The position numbers were made by a program, and so were the translations under genes. Under the pieces are notes generated by a model, which was not told the DNA's origin, made no database searches, and worked only from the letters and a program-made list of their open reading frames with translations. Of a DNA stretch of 64,000 nucleotides, positions 25,492 through 34,568 are shown one piece after another. The stretch's first letter is position 1; the number at the start of each line of letters is the position of its first letter. The stretch lies in contig NZ_LT629736.1 of assembly GCF_900104945.1 (NCBI RefSeq), forward strand, positions 930,001 to 994,000, written 5' to 3'. Origin of the DNA: Halopseudomonas xinjiangensis. Its GTDB lineage: Bacteria > Pseudomonadota > Gammaproteobacteria > Pseudomonadales > Pseudomonadaceae.

Positions 25492-26190
25492 TCACATACC
25501 TGTGCTGGGCGTCGAAAGTACCCGGCGAGACTCGCAGCTCTTCCACACCAAACCAACCAGCCCGATCGCCACCACCGCAAATAGAATCTGAAAGCGCGGC
25601 GCATCCAGCACCTGCAAGGTCAGGCCAGAGACCAGCACCCACAACACCGGGATGATGCTCGCCGCCCAGAGCGCCCAACCTCGGAACACGATCAACGCCA
25701 AACCCAGCGTGGCCACCGCCGTAGGATCGGCGTGGATGCCGAGTACCTCTGCCTGATACCACGAGCCACCCGTCAGCGGGGCGATCAAGGGCATGCCGAT
25801 AAGACCGAAGATAGCTAGAGCCAATCCGATAAGTATCGGTGGGCTGGTGAGGCGCGGCGCTTTATCCAGGCCAAATCCGGTCAACGCAACCAGTGCCAGC
25901 AGGACGGCCTGGACGATGAACGCGTAGCCGGCATAGCCCCCGGCCCAGTTGAGCTCTGCATAACGCTGGATGAAAAACGCCACGCCGACGAAAGCCCAGA
26001 GCGGAGCGGGGAGAAGGCAGGCGAGCTGCGTGCGGCCCTTCAATGCCAGAACAATCGCGGCTGCGCCCAGCGCCAGTGTCAGCACATGCAGCGGCCAGAA
26101 GGTTTCGCCCATCCGCTCGATCAGGCGGAAGTACACGTCCGTGGTGAACGGGATGAAGTCCTGCAGTTGATAGCTGGCCCAGTCGTTCAT
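25492..26190 (-). CDS. DUF6064 family membrane protein
   Basis: This 232-residue protein has about seven hydrophobic helices. The opening WASYQLQDFIPFTTDVYFRL and the following ERMGETFWPLHVLTLALG are typical of DUF6064, whose function is unknown. The start ATG overlaps the stop of the aldo/keto reductase gene by 4 nt (26187-26190), so the pair is translationally coupled and lies last in an MFS / aldo-keto reductase / DUF6064 operon. Confidence 0.85.
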   Translation of the reverse strand: MNDWASYQLQDFIPFTTDVYFRLIERMGETFWPLHVLTLALGAAAIVLALKGRTQLACLLPAPLWAFVGVAFFIQRYAELNWAGGYAGYAFIVQAVLLALVALTGFGLDKAPRLTSPPILIGLALAIFGLIGMPLIAPLTGGSWYQAEVLGIHADPTAVATLGLALIVFRGWALWAASIIPVLWVLVSGLTLQVLDAPRFQILFAVVAIGLVGLVWKSCESRRVLSTPSTGM

Positions 26191-27122
26191 AGCGATTCGA
26201 TGTACGCGGCCATCCGTTTCCGAGCGTCAGCCGAGGGCATCGGGGCATGGCCGGCGCGCATGTTTTCCCGCATATGCTCGACCTGGGTGGTGGCCGGGAT
26301 CGCGCAGGTGATCGCCGGGTGGCTGACGATGAACTTCAATAGAAAGTCCGCCCAGGTGCTGCAGCCGCATTCCGCTGCGGCCCATTCGGGCAATGGCTCG
26401 TTTCTCCGCTTGAGGTTCTTGATCAGGCTGCCGCCCTCGAAAGGCCGGTTGGCGATGACGCCGATGTTTCTTTCCTGTGCCAGCGGCAACAGCCGGTCTT
26501 CCGCCTCGCGCTGGGCGATGTTGTAGGTGAGCTGAATGAAGTCGATGTCTTCCGACGTCATGATTTGCTCCATCTCGCGGTGCCGCCGCCCATGCGAGGT
26601 GGTGATGCCGATGTAGCGGATCCTGCCGTCGGCTTTCATCTCCTGCAGCGCTGCCAGGTGCTCGCGCCAATCAGTCAGGTTGTGGACCTGCACCAGGTCG
26701 AGCTGCTCCACATTCCAGCGCATCTCCTGCTCGGCCACCTGTTCGCGGGCAGACCCACCGGCCGGGCTCCAGACCTTGTCTGCGGCGAACAGGTTTTCGG
26801 GCGTACCCAGTTGTTGTAACGCGTAACCCAGCGTATCCGGCGATGAGCCATACATGGGCGAGGTATCGATCAGGCGACCGCCAAGCTCGAGAAACGTCCT
26901 TACCACCTCGGTGCGAGCGTCCAGCAATTTCGGGTCGCTGCCCACGTTGAAGGTGCGCCAGGTACCCATGCCGATGACGGGCAGTGTGTTGTCGGTGCCT
27001 GCATAGGGCTTTTGCCGCAGCCCGCCGGGGCTGGCGAAAAGGGACGTGGAAGGCAGCATCATCGCCGCCAGGGTGGCACCGATGAGCTTGAGGCTCTCTC
27101 TGCGAGTGATGCGATGGGTCAT
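26187..27122 (-). CDS. Tat-exported aldo/keto reductase
   Basis: This is an NAD(P)H-dependent reductase of the aldo/keto family, 311 residues from ATG 27122. The N-terminus MTHRITRRESLKLIGATLAA has the twin-arginine pattern TRRESLK, so it is expected in the periplasm, which is unusual for a family that uses soluble nicotinamide cofactor. Barrel motifs are GMGTWRTFNVG, LIDTSPMYGSSPDTLG (Asp and catalytic Tyr), ADKVWSP (Lys) and VQVHNL (His). It starts 13 nt after the MFS gene and overlaps DUF6064. The substrate is unknown. Confidence 0.87.
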   Translation of the reverse strand: MTHRITRRESLKLIGATLAAMMLPSTSLFASPGGLRQKPYAGTDNTLPVIGMGTWRTFNVGSDPKLLDARTEVVRTFLELGGRLIDTSPMYGSSPDTLGYALQQLGTPENLFAADKVWSPAGGSAREQVAEQEMRWNVEQLDLVQVHNLTDWREHLAALQEMKADGRIRYIGITTSHGRRHREMEQIMTSEDIDFIQLTYNIAQREAEDRLLPLAQERNIGVIANRPFEGGSLIKNLKRRNEPLPEWAAAECGCSTWADFLLKFIVSHPAITCAIPATTQVEHMRENMRAGHAPMPSADARKRMAAYIESL

Positions 27123-27135
27123 GGCGCTCGCTCTT

Positions 27136-28371
27136 TCAGGTTTGTTGGGTTGGCACCGCCTCCGGCTCCGCAACGGCCAGCTCTTTGGGAAAGCGACGTA
27201 TCAACAGAGTCAAGCCGAAACCCACCGAGAGCACCAGGAAAGTGAAGCTGAACGCTGCGGTAAAGCCGCCGGTGGATTCGATCAGCCACCCGGCGATGGC
27301 CGGGCCGAGGAACTGGCCGATGGCGAAGAACAGGGTCGCGAAGCTGAAGGCGATGGGGATGTAGCGGGGCGCTACCTGATCGGTCGCGCTGGTCTGGATC
27401 ATCGCGAACAGCCCGTTGATCGAGGCGCCCATGACCAGGAAGTGCAAAAAGAAAAACAGCAGAGTCTGGTCGATTAGCGGCAATCCCATCGCCACGATCA
27501 CCATGAAAATGCACATCGCCAGCGCATTGCCACGCCCCCAGAAGTCGGACACCCAACCCCACAGCGGGCCTGCAGCGATGGACATCAGGCCCATCATCGC
27601 CATGAAGCTGCCGGCGGTGGAGGCACTGTGACCGGTCTCGACCATGTAACTGACCATGAAGACGGTCTGGACGATATAGCCCATGCCGATGATGCCGTAG
27701 GTGCTAGCCACGATCAGCACGCGTGGGTTGCGGTAAATCCGCCACTTCTCGTCCGAGGGCAAGCCGCCCGCATCGCTGGACTTGGCCTGGGGAGGGTTGC
27801 GCACGAACAGAGCGATCATGGCCGCGACGAACAACGCTGCACCGGCAAACACGCCCCAGCTGACACGCCAGCCATGCTCGCCGAATGCCGAGAACATGGC
27901 TGGCACCAGCACCCCGGAGACCAGCACACCGAGTCCCACGCCGCTGGTCATGCATCCGATGACCAGGCCTCGCTTCTCGGGAAACCAGGTCGCCAGCAGC
28001 GATACCATGGGCGCAAAGGCGAAGGCCGTGCCAAACCCCAGCACTCCCTTGAGGAACATGACCAACCAGAAGTTGGCGGCAAACGCTAAACCAACGAAGC
28101 CCACCGTCACCGTTAGCATGCCAAACAGAATCGACGCCTTGGCGCCCCAGCGCGCCGCCGCCAGGCCGCCGGCGAGGACGAAGCAGACGTAACACAGCGC
28201 GGTCACCGTGCTGAGAATGCCCGCCTGCTGATAGGACAGACCAAGGTCCGCACGCATCGCCGGCAGGATCACGCCATAGGCCAGGCGGGCGAAGCCGATC
28301 ACAACCAGGGACGTTAGGGTGCCGCACAGCACGGTGATGACCATGTTGGGGCGGTTGTTGCTCTGGGACAT
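27136..28371 (-). CDS. MFS transporter, YbfB/YjiJ-like
   Basis: This is a 12-helix major facilitator protein of 411 residues from ATG 28371. GFARLAYGVILPAMRADLGLS near 25-45 is the YbfB-type opening, GLAAARWGAKASILFG near 66-81 is the loop 2-3 motif, and SDFWGRGNAL occurs in the second half. It is first in an operon with a Tat-exported aldo/keto reductase and DUF6064, so it may move the substrate or product of that enzyme. The substrate cannot be named. An in-frame start at 28425 adds 18 residues not expected in the family. Confidence 0.85.
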   Translation of the reverse strand: MSQSNNRPNMVITVLCGTLTSLVVIGFARLAYGVILPAMRADLGLSYQQAGILSTVTALCYVCFVLAGGLAAARWGAKASILFGMLTVTVGFVGLAFAANFWLVMFLKGVLGFGTAFAFAPMVSLLATWFPEKRGLVIGCMTSGVGLGVLVSGVLVPAMFSAFGEHGWRVSWGVFAGAALFVAAMIALFVRNPPQAKSSDAGGLPSDEKWRIYRNPRVLIVASTYGIIGMGYIVQTVFMVSYMVETGHSASTAGSFMAMMGLMSIAAGPLWGWVSDFWGRGNALAMCIFMVIVAMGLPLIDQTLLFFFLHFLVMGASINGLFAMIQTSATDQVAPRYIPIAFSFATLFFAIGQFLGPAIAGWLIESTGGFTAAFSFTFLVLSVGFGLTLLIRRFPKELAVAEPEAVPTQQT

Positions 28372-28775
28372 CGGGGCTCGCTTGGTATCAAATGCTTCGT
28401 AGCGAGTGAGGTTAGCAGCTATCACTCGCGGCGGCCGGAAGAGCGGATCAACATGCGTCTCGTAGTTGAGCCAATCATCATCAGATCAATACAAGCAGTA
28501 CGGACGTCGGATCCGCGCGAAGAGCTTCACGAACTTTTCTGCACGATGGGAGCCGAGTTTATCCTTGGGCCAGAGGGCCGGTTTACAGTGGGCTGACTGC
28601 TGGCTTTGACTCACACCGAAGGCAGTTGAAGGAAGCGATGCGCAACGATGTGAACGCCTTGGGATGTGCATGACTCCGCGGTTCGCGCCCAGGTGCGCTC
28701 CTACAGGAGACCGCGCCGGCTGAGTGTTCCATGTAGGAGCTGACTGGCCGAAGGCCTGGCTGCGAAGGGTTTGGC
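28372..28775. other. 404-bp intergenic region with a REP pair
   Basis: No gene is supported. Two REP-type palindromes lie at 28677-28705 and 28732-28768 in opposite orientation, each with the core TGTAGGAGC. The rest shows nothing recognisable. Confidence 0.55.
28677..28768. repeat. REP doublet (BIME-like), TGTAGGAGC type
   Basis: The left unit (28677-28705) is on the minus strand and reads TGTAGGAGCGCACCTGGGCG in that direction. The right unit (28732-28768) reads TGTAGGAGCTGACTGGCCGA and contains GGCCgaaGGCC. This is the common Pseudomonas REP core in inverted pair form. Such pairs sit between genes and can affect mRNA stability or attract gyrase; the matching RAYT is not in this window. 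Confidence 0.75.
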
Positions 28776-29666
28776 TTACCCTCGCATCCAGGGGGGAGGC
28801 GGCGGCTCATCGCTGGGTTCGTCCGTGGCGTTGCGCAGTGCTTCCCGACGTTCCTGCTCGGCGAGGGTTGCCTTGATTTCACGCATCACGCCGTCAAGAT
28901 CGGCTTCATCTTCCGGCTCGTCGAACTCACCCGTCAGTTCGCTATCCGGCGTCAGCTTGCCGTCTTCATACAGCGCCCACATTTCCTTGGCGTAGCGCGT
29001 CGCTTTGAGTTCCGGGGCGAACTGGCCGAAGTAGGCCGACATGTTGCCCACGTCCCGTTCGAGCATTTCGAACGCATGGTTGTTGCCGGCTGCGTCGACC
29101 GCTTGCGGCAGGTCGATGATCACCGGGCCGTCCCCGTCGAGCAGTACGTTGAATTCGGACAGGTCGCCATGCACCAGCCCGGCGCAGAGCATCTTGACCA
29201 CTTCGCCGATCATGAACGCGTGAAATTCCCGCGCGTCTTCGGGCTCCAGGTCTACATCATTGAGACGTGGGGCGGCGTCGCCGTCGGGATCGGTGATCAT
29301 CTCCATCAACAGTACGCCGTCGAGGAAGTCGTACGGTTTGGGTACGCGCACACCGGCTTGTGCCAGTCGATACAGCGCGGCGACTTCGGCGTTCTGCCAG
29401 TTCTCTTCCTTTTCCTTGCGGCCGTGCTTGGAGCCCTTGGCCATGGCGCGGGCGTCGCGACTGCTGCGTACCTTGCGGCCTTCCTGATATTTCACTGCCT
29501 GACGGAAGCTGCGGTTATTGGCCTCTTTATATACCTTGGCGCAACGCAGTTCCTTGCCGCAGCGCACCACGTAAACCGCTGCTTCCTTGCCGCTCATAAG
29601 CGGTCGCAGCACTTCGTCGATCAGCCCATCTTCGACTAACGGCTCGAGTCGTTTTGGCGTTTTCAT
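28776..29666 (-). CDS. PA4780-type RIO1-like protein kinase
   Basis: This is a bacterial RIO-family kinase of 296 residues with the PA4780-like start MKTPKRLEPLVEDGLIDEVL. Kinase motifs: SGKEAAVYVVRCG (nucleotide loop, near 25-37), CAKVYKEA (catalytic Lys), VHGDLSEFNVLL near 165-176 (catalytic Asp) and VIIDLPQ near 182-188 (metal Asp). The C-terminus is acidic with a Pro run PPPPPW. The role of the bacterial proteins is not settled; RIO proteins act in ribosome maturation elsewhere. Monocistronic. Confidence 0.9.
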   Translation of the reverse strand: MKTPKRLEPLVEDGLIDEVLRPLMSGKEAAVYVVRCGKELRCAKVYKEANNRSFRQAVKYQEGRKVRSSRDARAMAKGSKHGRKEKEENWQNAEVAALYRLAQAGVRVPKPYDFLDGVLLMEMITDPDGDAAPRLNDVDLEPEDAREFHAFMIGEVVKMLCAGLVHGDLSEFNVLLDGDGPVIIDLPQAVDAAGNNHAFEMLERDVGNMSAYFGQFAPELKATRYAKEMWALYEDGKLTPDSELTGEFDEPEDEADLDGVMREIKATLAEQERREALRNATDEPSDEPPPPPWMRG

Positions 29667-29700
29667 CCCAGCTTACGGATCCTCTTGATGTTTGAGTGAT

Positions 29701-29746
29701 GCAGCGTGGCTCCTCGGTGGACAAGCTTGGCGTTGCCCACCGCTGC
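29701..29746. repeat. GGTGGACAAGC-type palindrome
   Basis: GGTGG (29716-29720) pairs with CCACC (29737-29741) around ACAAGCTTGGCGTTGC, with a flanking GCAGCG / CGCTGC arm pair. The same unit occurs at 37467-37496 and, changed, at 35097-35128. It is a member of a dispersed intergenic palindrome family in this window. Confidence 0.65.
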
Positions 29747-29893
29747 TAATACATTCAGGTCTGCAGATTACGGCAATCGTCAATCGGCTTCCATGCTGCG
29801 CTGGGTCGATTTCTGAACTTCTTGCGTCAGCTCGTACTCTTCAGAATTCAAGATGAAGCTCCCCGTTTGAGCTTTGATAGCCTCGGAGACGTA

Positions 29894-30352
29894 ATGCCAC
29901 GAACACCGACTGAAGCCGAACAACGGGCGATTCTCAAGCGACTCGACAAGTTCAGCCGTTTCACCGACAGCAGCATCGGCCTGCCTTTTACCCGGTTCAA
30001 GATCGGTGTCGAAGCTATCGTGGGTCTGATTCCGGGCATTGGTGATGCGGCCGGCCTGGCGATGGCCTGCTATGTGTTACTGGAGGCTCAGCGGGCCGGG
30101 GCAAGCGGTGAGGTAAAGCGCCGCATGCTGCGTAATGTGGGGATCGACTTTGCTGTGGGTCTGATACCGGTGGTGGGGGACGCCTTCGACGCCGTCTACA
30201 AGGCCAACACGCGCAATACGCGATTGTTAAGGGACTATCTGAACGCCCAGCTGGCCGTAGAGGAGCCGCCGCGAGTCTTCCCATGGAAGATCCTGATCGG
30301 TTTGTCGGTGCTCTTCGCCGGGATCGCTGGCGGCGTCGCGGTTCTTATGTAA
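29894..30352 (+). CDS. DUF4112 domain protein
   Basis: This 152-residue protein begins MPRTPTEAEQRAILKRLDKF. GLPFTRFKIGVEAIVGLIPGIGDAAGLAM near 32-60 and DFAVGLIPVVGDAFDAVYKAN near 91-111 are the two repeated hydrophobic halves of DUF4112. A final transmembrane helix lies near 135-152. ATG 29894 has GGAGA about 7 nt upstream; an earlier in-frame start lacks one. Function is unknown; members are small membrane proteins. Confidence 0.87.
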   Translation: MPRTPTEAEQRAILKRLDKFSRFTDSSIGLPFTRFKIGVEAIVGLIPGIGDAAGLAMACYVLLEAQRAGASGEVKRRMLRNVGIDFAVGLIPVVGDAFDAVYKANTRNTRLLRDYLNAQLAVEEPPRVFPWKILIGLSVLFAGIAGGVAVLM

Positions 30353-30559
30353 AAGCCCTTAAGGATAAATAATCCGAATTAAAGGTATCTATCTGTCAGC
30401 GATGCTGTACAGTGGGCACCAGCTTGATAGAAAGTATTTAGTTCAGATCTCCACTTCGTTGTATCGCTAGTCGTGCCTCGTCCTGAAGTTTCTAAGTTAT
30501 CGCCTCTTTCCAGCATCCGGTCCGCACGGACCATCATTTGTTATTTCAGGATACTTATT
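30353..30559 (+). promoter_or_regulatory. Long 5' leader of the cold-shock gene
   Basis: About 200 nt without any gene precede the cold-shock start. CspA-family genes often carry a long structured 5' untranslated region that changes fold at low temperature; the length and position fit. I could not establish a secondary structure by eye. Confidence 0.45.
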
Positions 30560-30766
30560 ATGTCTACTACTACTGGCACGGTTAAATGGTTCAACGAAGC
30601 TAAAGGCTTTGGTTTCATCGAACAGGCAGGTGGCCCGGATGTGTTCGCACATTTCAGCGCCATCACCGGCTCGGGTTTCAAGACCCTTGCCGAAGGCCAG
30701 CGCGTTGAGTTCAAGCTGACGCAGGGCCAGAAAGGCCCGCAAGCTGAAAACATCATGGCCGTCTAA
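30560..30766 (+). CDS. Cold-shock protein, CspA family
   Basis: This is a single cold-shock domain of 68 residues that binds single-stranded RNA/DNA. RNP1 is KGFGFIEQ near 15-22 and RNP2 VFAHFSAI near 28-35. The ends [15 protein letters not shown] and [13 protein letters not shown] are typical. ATG 30560 is preceded by CAGGATACTTATT. The gene has its own long leader and a strong terminator, so it is an independent unit. Sequence alone does not tell which temperature or growth phase induces it. Confidence 0.95.
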   Translation: MSTTTGTVKWFNEAKGFGFIEQAGGPDVFAHFSAITGSGFKTLAEGQRVEFKLTQGQKGPQAENIMAV

Positions 30767-30803
30767 GCCTTCGGGCGCCTCGCGCGCCTGACTGCGAAGA
30801 ACC

Positions 30804-30833
30804 AAAAAGCCCAGCTAAATGCTGGGCTTTTTG
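30804..30833 (+). terminator. Rho-independent terminator of the cold-shock gene
   Basis: AAAAAGCCCAGC, loop TAAAT, GCTGGGCTTTTT: a perfect 12-bp stem with A and T tracts, able to work on both strands. Confidence 0.92.
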
Positions 30834-31042
30834 TTGGCCAGCATTTAGCTGTCTGCGAGGTTGGTTGCCGGGGCGGAAGCGTCCGGGAGTGACGCTGGTT
30901 ATGATGCCAGCCTGTTCGGCCTGTGCTTCAAGGGGGATATTCCCGGCGATTGCGTGGTCGGTTGTTGCACACGCCATCCGAACGGACTGGCCTCATGCCT
31001 TTAAGTGCCTCATGTAAAGGGGCCTCGGTAAATGGAGTACCC

Positions 31043-33007
31043 ATGCAGGAAAAACCGACATCCACCCTTAATCCTCCGGTGTTTTTCGGCTCCGCCGCTC
31101 TCATCTTTGCTCTCGTGCTGTACAGCGTGGTACTGCCGGAGCAGGCACAGGTCGTATTCGGTGAGTTGCAGTCCTGGATTATCACCAATGTGGGCTGGAT
31201 CTATATTCTCGCGGTGGCGGGCATTCTTCTGACGGTTGTCCTGGTCGCCGTTAGCCGCTTCGGTGACATCAAATTGGGGCCTGATCACAGCGAGCCGGAC
31301 TACCGCCGGCCGACCTGGTTCGCCATGCTGTTCTCTGCCGGGATGGGTATCGGTTTGATGTTCTTCGGCGTCGCAGAGCCGGTCATGCATTTCCTCGATC
31401 CGCCTGCGGGAGAGGGCGGCACCGCGGCCGCAGCGCGTGACGCCATGCGCATTACCTTCTTCCATTGGGGGCTCCATGCCTGGGCGATCTACGCTATCGT
31501 CGCGCTGATCCTGGCGTACTTCAGCTATCGCCATCGCTTACCGCTGACGCTTCGTTCGGCGCTGTATCCACTCATAGGTGACCGCATTTACGGCCCTATC
31601 GGCCACGCGGTAGACATATTCGCTATCATCAGCACCTTGCTGGGTGTGGCCACGTCGCTCGGCCTTGGGGTCAGTCAGATCAATACCGGGCTCAACCACC
31701 TGTATGGGCTGCCTATATCGGTTCCCGTTCAGGTGGGCCTTATCGTGGCAACCACAGCGTTGGCGACCGTGTCCGTGGTAACGGGTCTGGACAAGGGTGT
31801 TCGACGGCTGTCGGAGGTCAACCTGATCCTCGCAGTCATCCTGCTGGCTTTCGTGCTGATTGCCGGCCCCACCGTGTTCATCCTGCAGACGTTCGTGCAG
31901 AACACCGGCGGTTACCTGTCGAATCTGGTCAACACCACGTTCAACCTGTATGCCTATGAGCCGAACGACTGGATCGGCGGCTGGACGCTCTTTTACTGGG
32001 GCTGGTGGCTGGCCTGGTCGCCCTTCGTTGGGTTGTTCATCGCACGTATTTCTCGCGGCCGTACCATCCGCGAATTCGTTACGGGCGTGCTGCTCGTACC
32101 AACCGGTTTCACCTTGTTCTGGATGACGGTCTTCGGCGACACCGCGATACATATGATTCTGTGGGGACAGGTCGAGGGCCTCGGACAAGCGATCGAAGCG
32201 AATTCGGCCTTGGCGCTCTTCGCATTTCTTGAGGAATTTCCGTTCGCCTCGGTATTTTCGCTGATCGCAATCCTCATGGTGGTGGTGTTCTTCGTTACCT
32301 CTGCGGACTCCGGGGCGCTGGTGGTTGACCTTCTGGCATCGGGTGGGGTGAGCCCGACGCCAGTCTGGCAGCGCTTGTTCTGGGCGACGTCCATGGGTGT
32401 CGTGGCCATCGCTTTGCTGCTTGCGGACGGGCTGACCGCCTTGCAGACCGCCACAATCGCCAGCGCGTTGCCGTTTACCCTGGTTCTGATGCTGTGCATC
32501 GTCGGGTTACTGAAGGCCTTGCGGCTGGACGCCACCAAACGCGACCTGCGATATCAGACGCCGACCACCTCGCCGACCACCTCGACCGCATCTGGCGGGT
32601 GGCGCCGCCGGCTGCATAACATGGTTCGCTTTCCGAACGAGCCAGAAGTGGAGCGATTCCTGACAGAGGTCGTTCAGCCGGCTTGCGAAGCGATCAATGG
32701 CGAGTTCGATGCAGAAGGGTTCGAGACACGTGTGAGCCGCGGTGAAGACTCCCGTGTCCGGCTTGAAATTCTCCATCAGGGCGAAACGGACTTTGTCTAC
32801 GAGGTGCGTCCGCGCGCTTACGAGCGGCCCAGTTTGACCTCGGTGAACGATGACGAGAATACGGCAGACGAGTATTACCGTGCCGAGGTGTATCTGAACG
32901 AAGGTGGGCAGAACTACGACGTGATGGGCTGGAGTCGCGACGAGGTGATTGGCGATATTCTGGACCAATACGAACGGCATATGCACTTCCTTCACGTCGT
33001 GCGCTGA
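31043..33007 (+). CDS. betT: BCCT choline/betaine transporter, BetT-like
   Basis: This is a secondary transporter for choline used in osmoprotection. It has 654 residues from ATG 31043 (GGAG upstream). Twelve helices are followed by a soluble C-terminal domain of about 130 residues that ends RHMHFLHVVR, a BetT hallmark linked to osmotic control. Family motifs: FSAGMGIGLMFFGVAEPVMHF near 98-118, FFHWGLHAWAIYA near 142-154, and TLFYWGWWLAWSPFVGLFIARISRG near 314-338 with the substrate-cage tryptophans. No bet operon is near. Substrate is by family; other BCCT substrates remain possible. Confidence 0.88.
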   Translation: MQEKPTSTLNPPVFFGSAALIFALVLYSVVLPEQAQVVFGELQSWIITNVGWIYILAVAGILLTVVLVAVSRFGDIKLGPDHSEPDYRRPTWFAMLFSAGMGIGLMFFGVAEPVMHFLDPPAGEGGTAAAARDAMRITFFHWGLHAWAIYAIVALILAYFSYRHRLPLTLRSALYPLIGDRIYGPIGHAVDIFAIISTLLGVATSLGLGVSQINTGLNHLYGLPISVPVQVGLIVATTALATVSVVTGLDKGVRRLSEVNLILAVILLAFVLIAGPTVFILQTFVQNTGGYLSNLVNTTFNLYAYEPNDWIGGWTLFYWGWWLAWSPFVGLFIARISRGRTIREFVTGVLLVPTGFTLFWMTVFGDTAIHMILWGQVEGLGQAIEANSALALFAFLEEFPFASVFSLIAILMVVVFFVTSADSGALVVDLLASGGVSPTPVWQRLFWATSMGVVAIALLLADGLTALQTATIASALPFTLVLMLCIVGLLKALRLDATKRDLRYQTPTTSPTTSTASGGWRRRLHNMVRFPNEPEVERFLTEVVQPACEAINGEFDAEGFETRVSRGEDSRVRLEILHQGETDFVYEVRPRAYERPSLTSVNDDENTADEYYRAEVYLNEGGQNYDVMGWSRDEVIGDILDQYERHMHFLHVVR

Positions 33008-33090
33008 CCGAAGCGCTGACTCGTGCCTCCGGGCGCGGTCAGCGATTGTGAGCGCAGCACTGCCCTAGGCAGGATGCATTCGATGGTGAA

Positions 33091-33124
33091 CCGGCCGATA
33101 CGTCAGATCAGACGCATCGGCCGG
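33091..33124 (+). terminator. Long imperfect hairpin after betT
   Basis: CCGGCCGATACGTC and GACGCATCGGCCGG form a 14-bp stem with one mismatch and a 6-nt loop. It lies 84 nt after the betT stop and lacks a T-tract. It may be a terminator or an mRNA end-stabiliser. Confidence 0.5.
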
Positions 33125-33282
33125 CTCCGGTCATGGCTTTAGTTGAAGGTCGGGTCTGGTTCTCTCTGCCGTCTTCAGCACTTTTGCTTCATGCCTCTTA
33201 GCTCGACCGAAGCCATCCCGCCGTCGACATTGGGGGCTCTCTACGATTGCTGTTCGCGTCGGAGGCATAGCCTTCGCCTTTT

Positions 33283-33744
33283 ATGAGCCGGCGGTTTCAT
33301 CGGTTAAGCACCTGGTACCCCTCGCAAGGCAAGGTTTCGAATCAGCTCGGCAATGATGAAACGCTCACGGTTTTGTATGACGGCGGGTGCCCGCTGTGTA
33401 TGCGGGAAATCGCTCACGTTAAAGGCCTGGCGGAAAGGCGCGAAGACAGTGCGCTTCGCTTTGTGGATATCAGTTCCGGCGCGAGTGATTGCGCAGCCTT
33501 TGCGGACGATCGCGAGAAGTTGCTGGCTCGCTTCCATGTACAGCGCAGCGACGGGTCGCGGCTCGATGGCGCCGAGGCCTTCGTCGCCATGTGGAGCCGG
33601 CTCCCCGGCTGGCGCTGGTTGGCACGTGTGGCCCGGCTGCCTGGCGGGCTCGCGCTGTTCGAGTTGAGTTACCGCGGGTTCCTCCGGGTGCGGCCCGCAC
33701 TGCAGCGACTCGCACGCCAGGCGGAAGCAAAGCGGCGCAGGTGA
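33283..33744 (+). CDS. DCC-family thiol-disulfide protein (DUF393)
   Basis: This has 153 residues with the diagnostic VLYDGGCPLCMREI near 30-43, giving the DxxCxxC motif of the DCC family (COG3011), thioredoxin-fold proteins thought to act on thiols. The later WSRLPGWRWLARVARLPGG stretch and a basic C-terminus are also usual. The start is uncertain: ATG 33283 has no good ribosome binding site and the family domain begins around residue 28. It precedes a nitroreductase by about 100 nt on the same strand. Confidence 0.82.
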   Translation: MSRRFHRLSTWYPSQGKVSNQLGNDETLTVLYDGGCPLCMREIAHVKGLAERREDSALRFVDISSGASDCAAFADDREKLLARFHVQRSDGSRLDGAEAFVAMWSRLPGWRWLARVARLPGGLALFELSYRGFLRVRPALQRLARQAEAKRRR

Positions 33745-33844
33745 GTCATTCAGGTTCGGTATCTTCGTCGGATCGCCCGGGGCGAGTGGGTAGACTCAAT
33801 GGCACATTCAGCGGTTACCACAATCCGTTTCGAGGAGATAAAGG

Positions 33845-34516
33845 TTGAACTACGAAGACGTCGTGATGGGGCGCCGAAGCATTCGCGCCTTTAAGCAGAA
33901 CCCGGTTCCGCGTAGCGTCATCGAGGAAGTCATTGCACTGGCCAGCCGAGCGCCGTCGTCCATGAATACGCAACCCTGGCACCTGCACGTTCTTACAGGG
34001 GAGCCGTTCGACCGCATTCGTGCCGAGAATACCGAGCGCATGCTGGGCGGCGTTCCGCCGAGCAAGGAGAGTCGGGGCATCGGCTCCTATGAAGGCACGC
34101 ATCGAGACCGGCAGGTCGAGATAGCCGTGCAGTTGTTCCAGGCCATGGGCATCGCACGTGACGACAAGGAAAAGCGCCAGGACTGGATCCTGCGTGGATT
34201 CCGCCAGTTTGATGCGCCGGTTTCGATCGTCGTCACCTACGATCGAGTGCTGCAGGAAGGCGACATCGCCCAGTTCGACTGCGGCGCGCTGGTCAACGGC
34301 CTGGTGAACGCAGCTTGGTCCCGCGGACTTGGTTGCGTGGTCAACAGCCAGGGCATCATGCATTCCCCAGTCGTGCGCAAGCATGCCGGCATCCCGGAAG
34401 ATCAGGTGATCATGATCTGCGTCGCGATGGGATACCCCGATGAGGACTTCCCAGCCAATGCCGTCGTGTCCAAGCGTCGCCCAGTCGACGAGGTTGCCCG
34501 CTTCATCGGTTTTTGA
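33845..34516 (+). CDS. Nitroreductase family protein
   Basis: This is an FMN-dependent NAD(P)H oxidoreductase of 223 residues. The RRSIRAFKQNPVPRSVIEEVI near 10-30 and ASRAPSSMNTQPWHLHVL near 33-50 are the FMN-binding hallmarks; SRGLGCVVNSQGIMH and ICVAMGYPDEDFP lie in the second half. The start is TTG 33845 with GAGGAG 8 nt upstream. Possible substrates are quinones or nitroaromatics. It is followed directly by a GGTGGATAAC palindrome. Confidence 0.9.
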   Translation: MNYEDVVMGRRSIRAFKQNPVPRSVIEEVIALASRAPSSMNTQPWHLHVLTGEPFDRIRAENTERMLGGVPPSKESRGIGSYEGTHRDRQVEIAVQLFQAMGIARDDKEKRQDWILRGFRQFDAPVSIVVTYDRVLQEGDIAQFDCGALVNGLVNAAWSRGLGCVVNSQGIMHSPVVRKHAGIPEDQVIMICVAMGYPDEDFPANAVVSKRRPVDEVARFIGF

Positions 34517-34519
34517 TAC

Positions 34520-34551
34520 GTAGGGTGGATAACCGCGCAGCGTTATCCACC
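34520..34551. repeat. GTAGGGTGGATAAC palindrome, copy 1
   Basis: GTAGGGTGGATAACCGCG, CA, then GCGTTATCCACC: an inverted repeat with GGTGGATAACgC arms. It is identical, over 32 nt, to 35042-35073 and close to 37409-37440. All copies are intergenic. Confidence 0.8.
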
Positions 34552-34568
34552 AACCTGGCTACCTGGAA

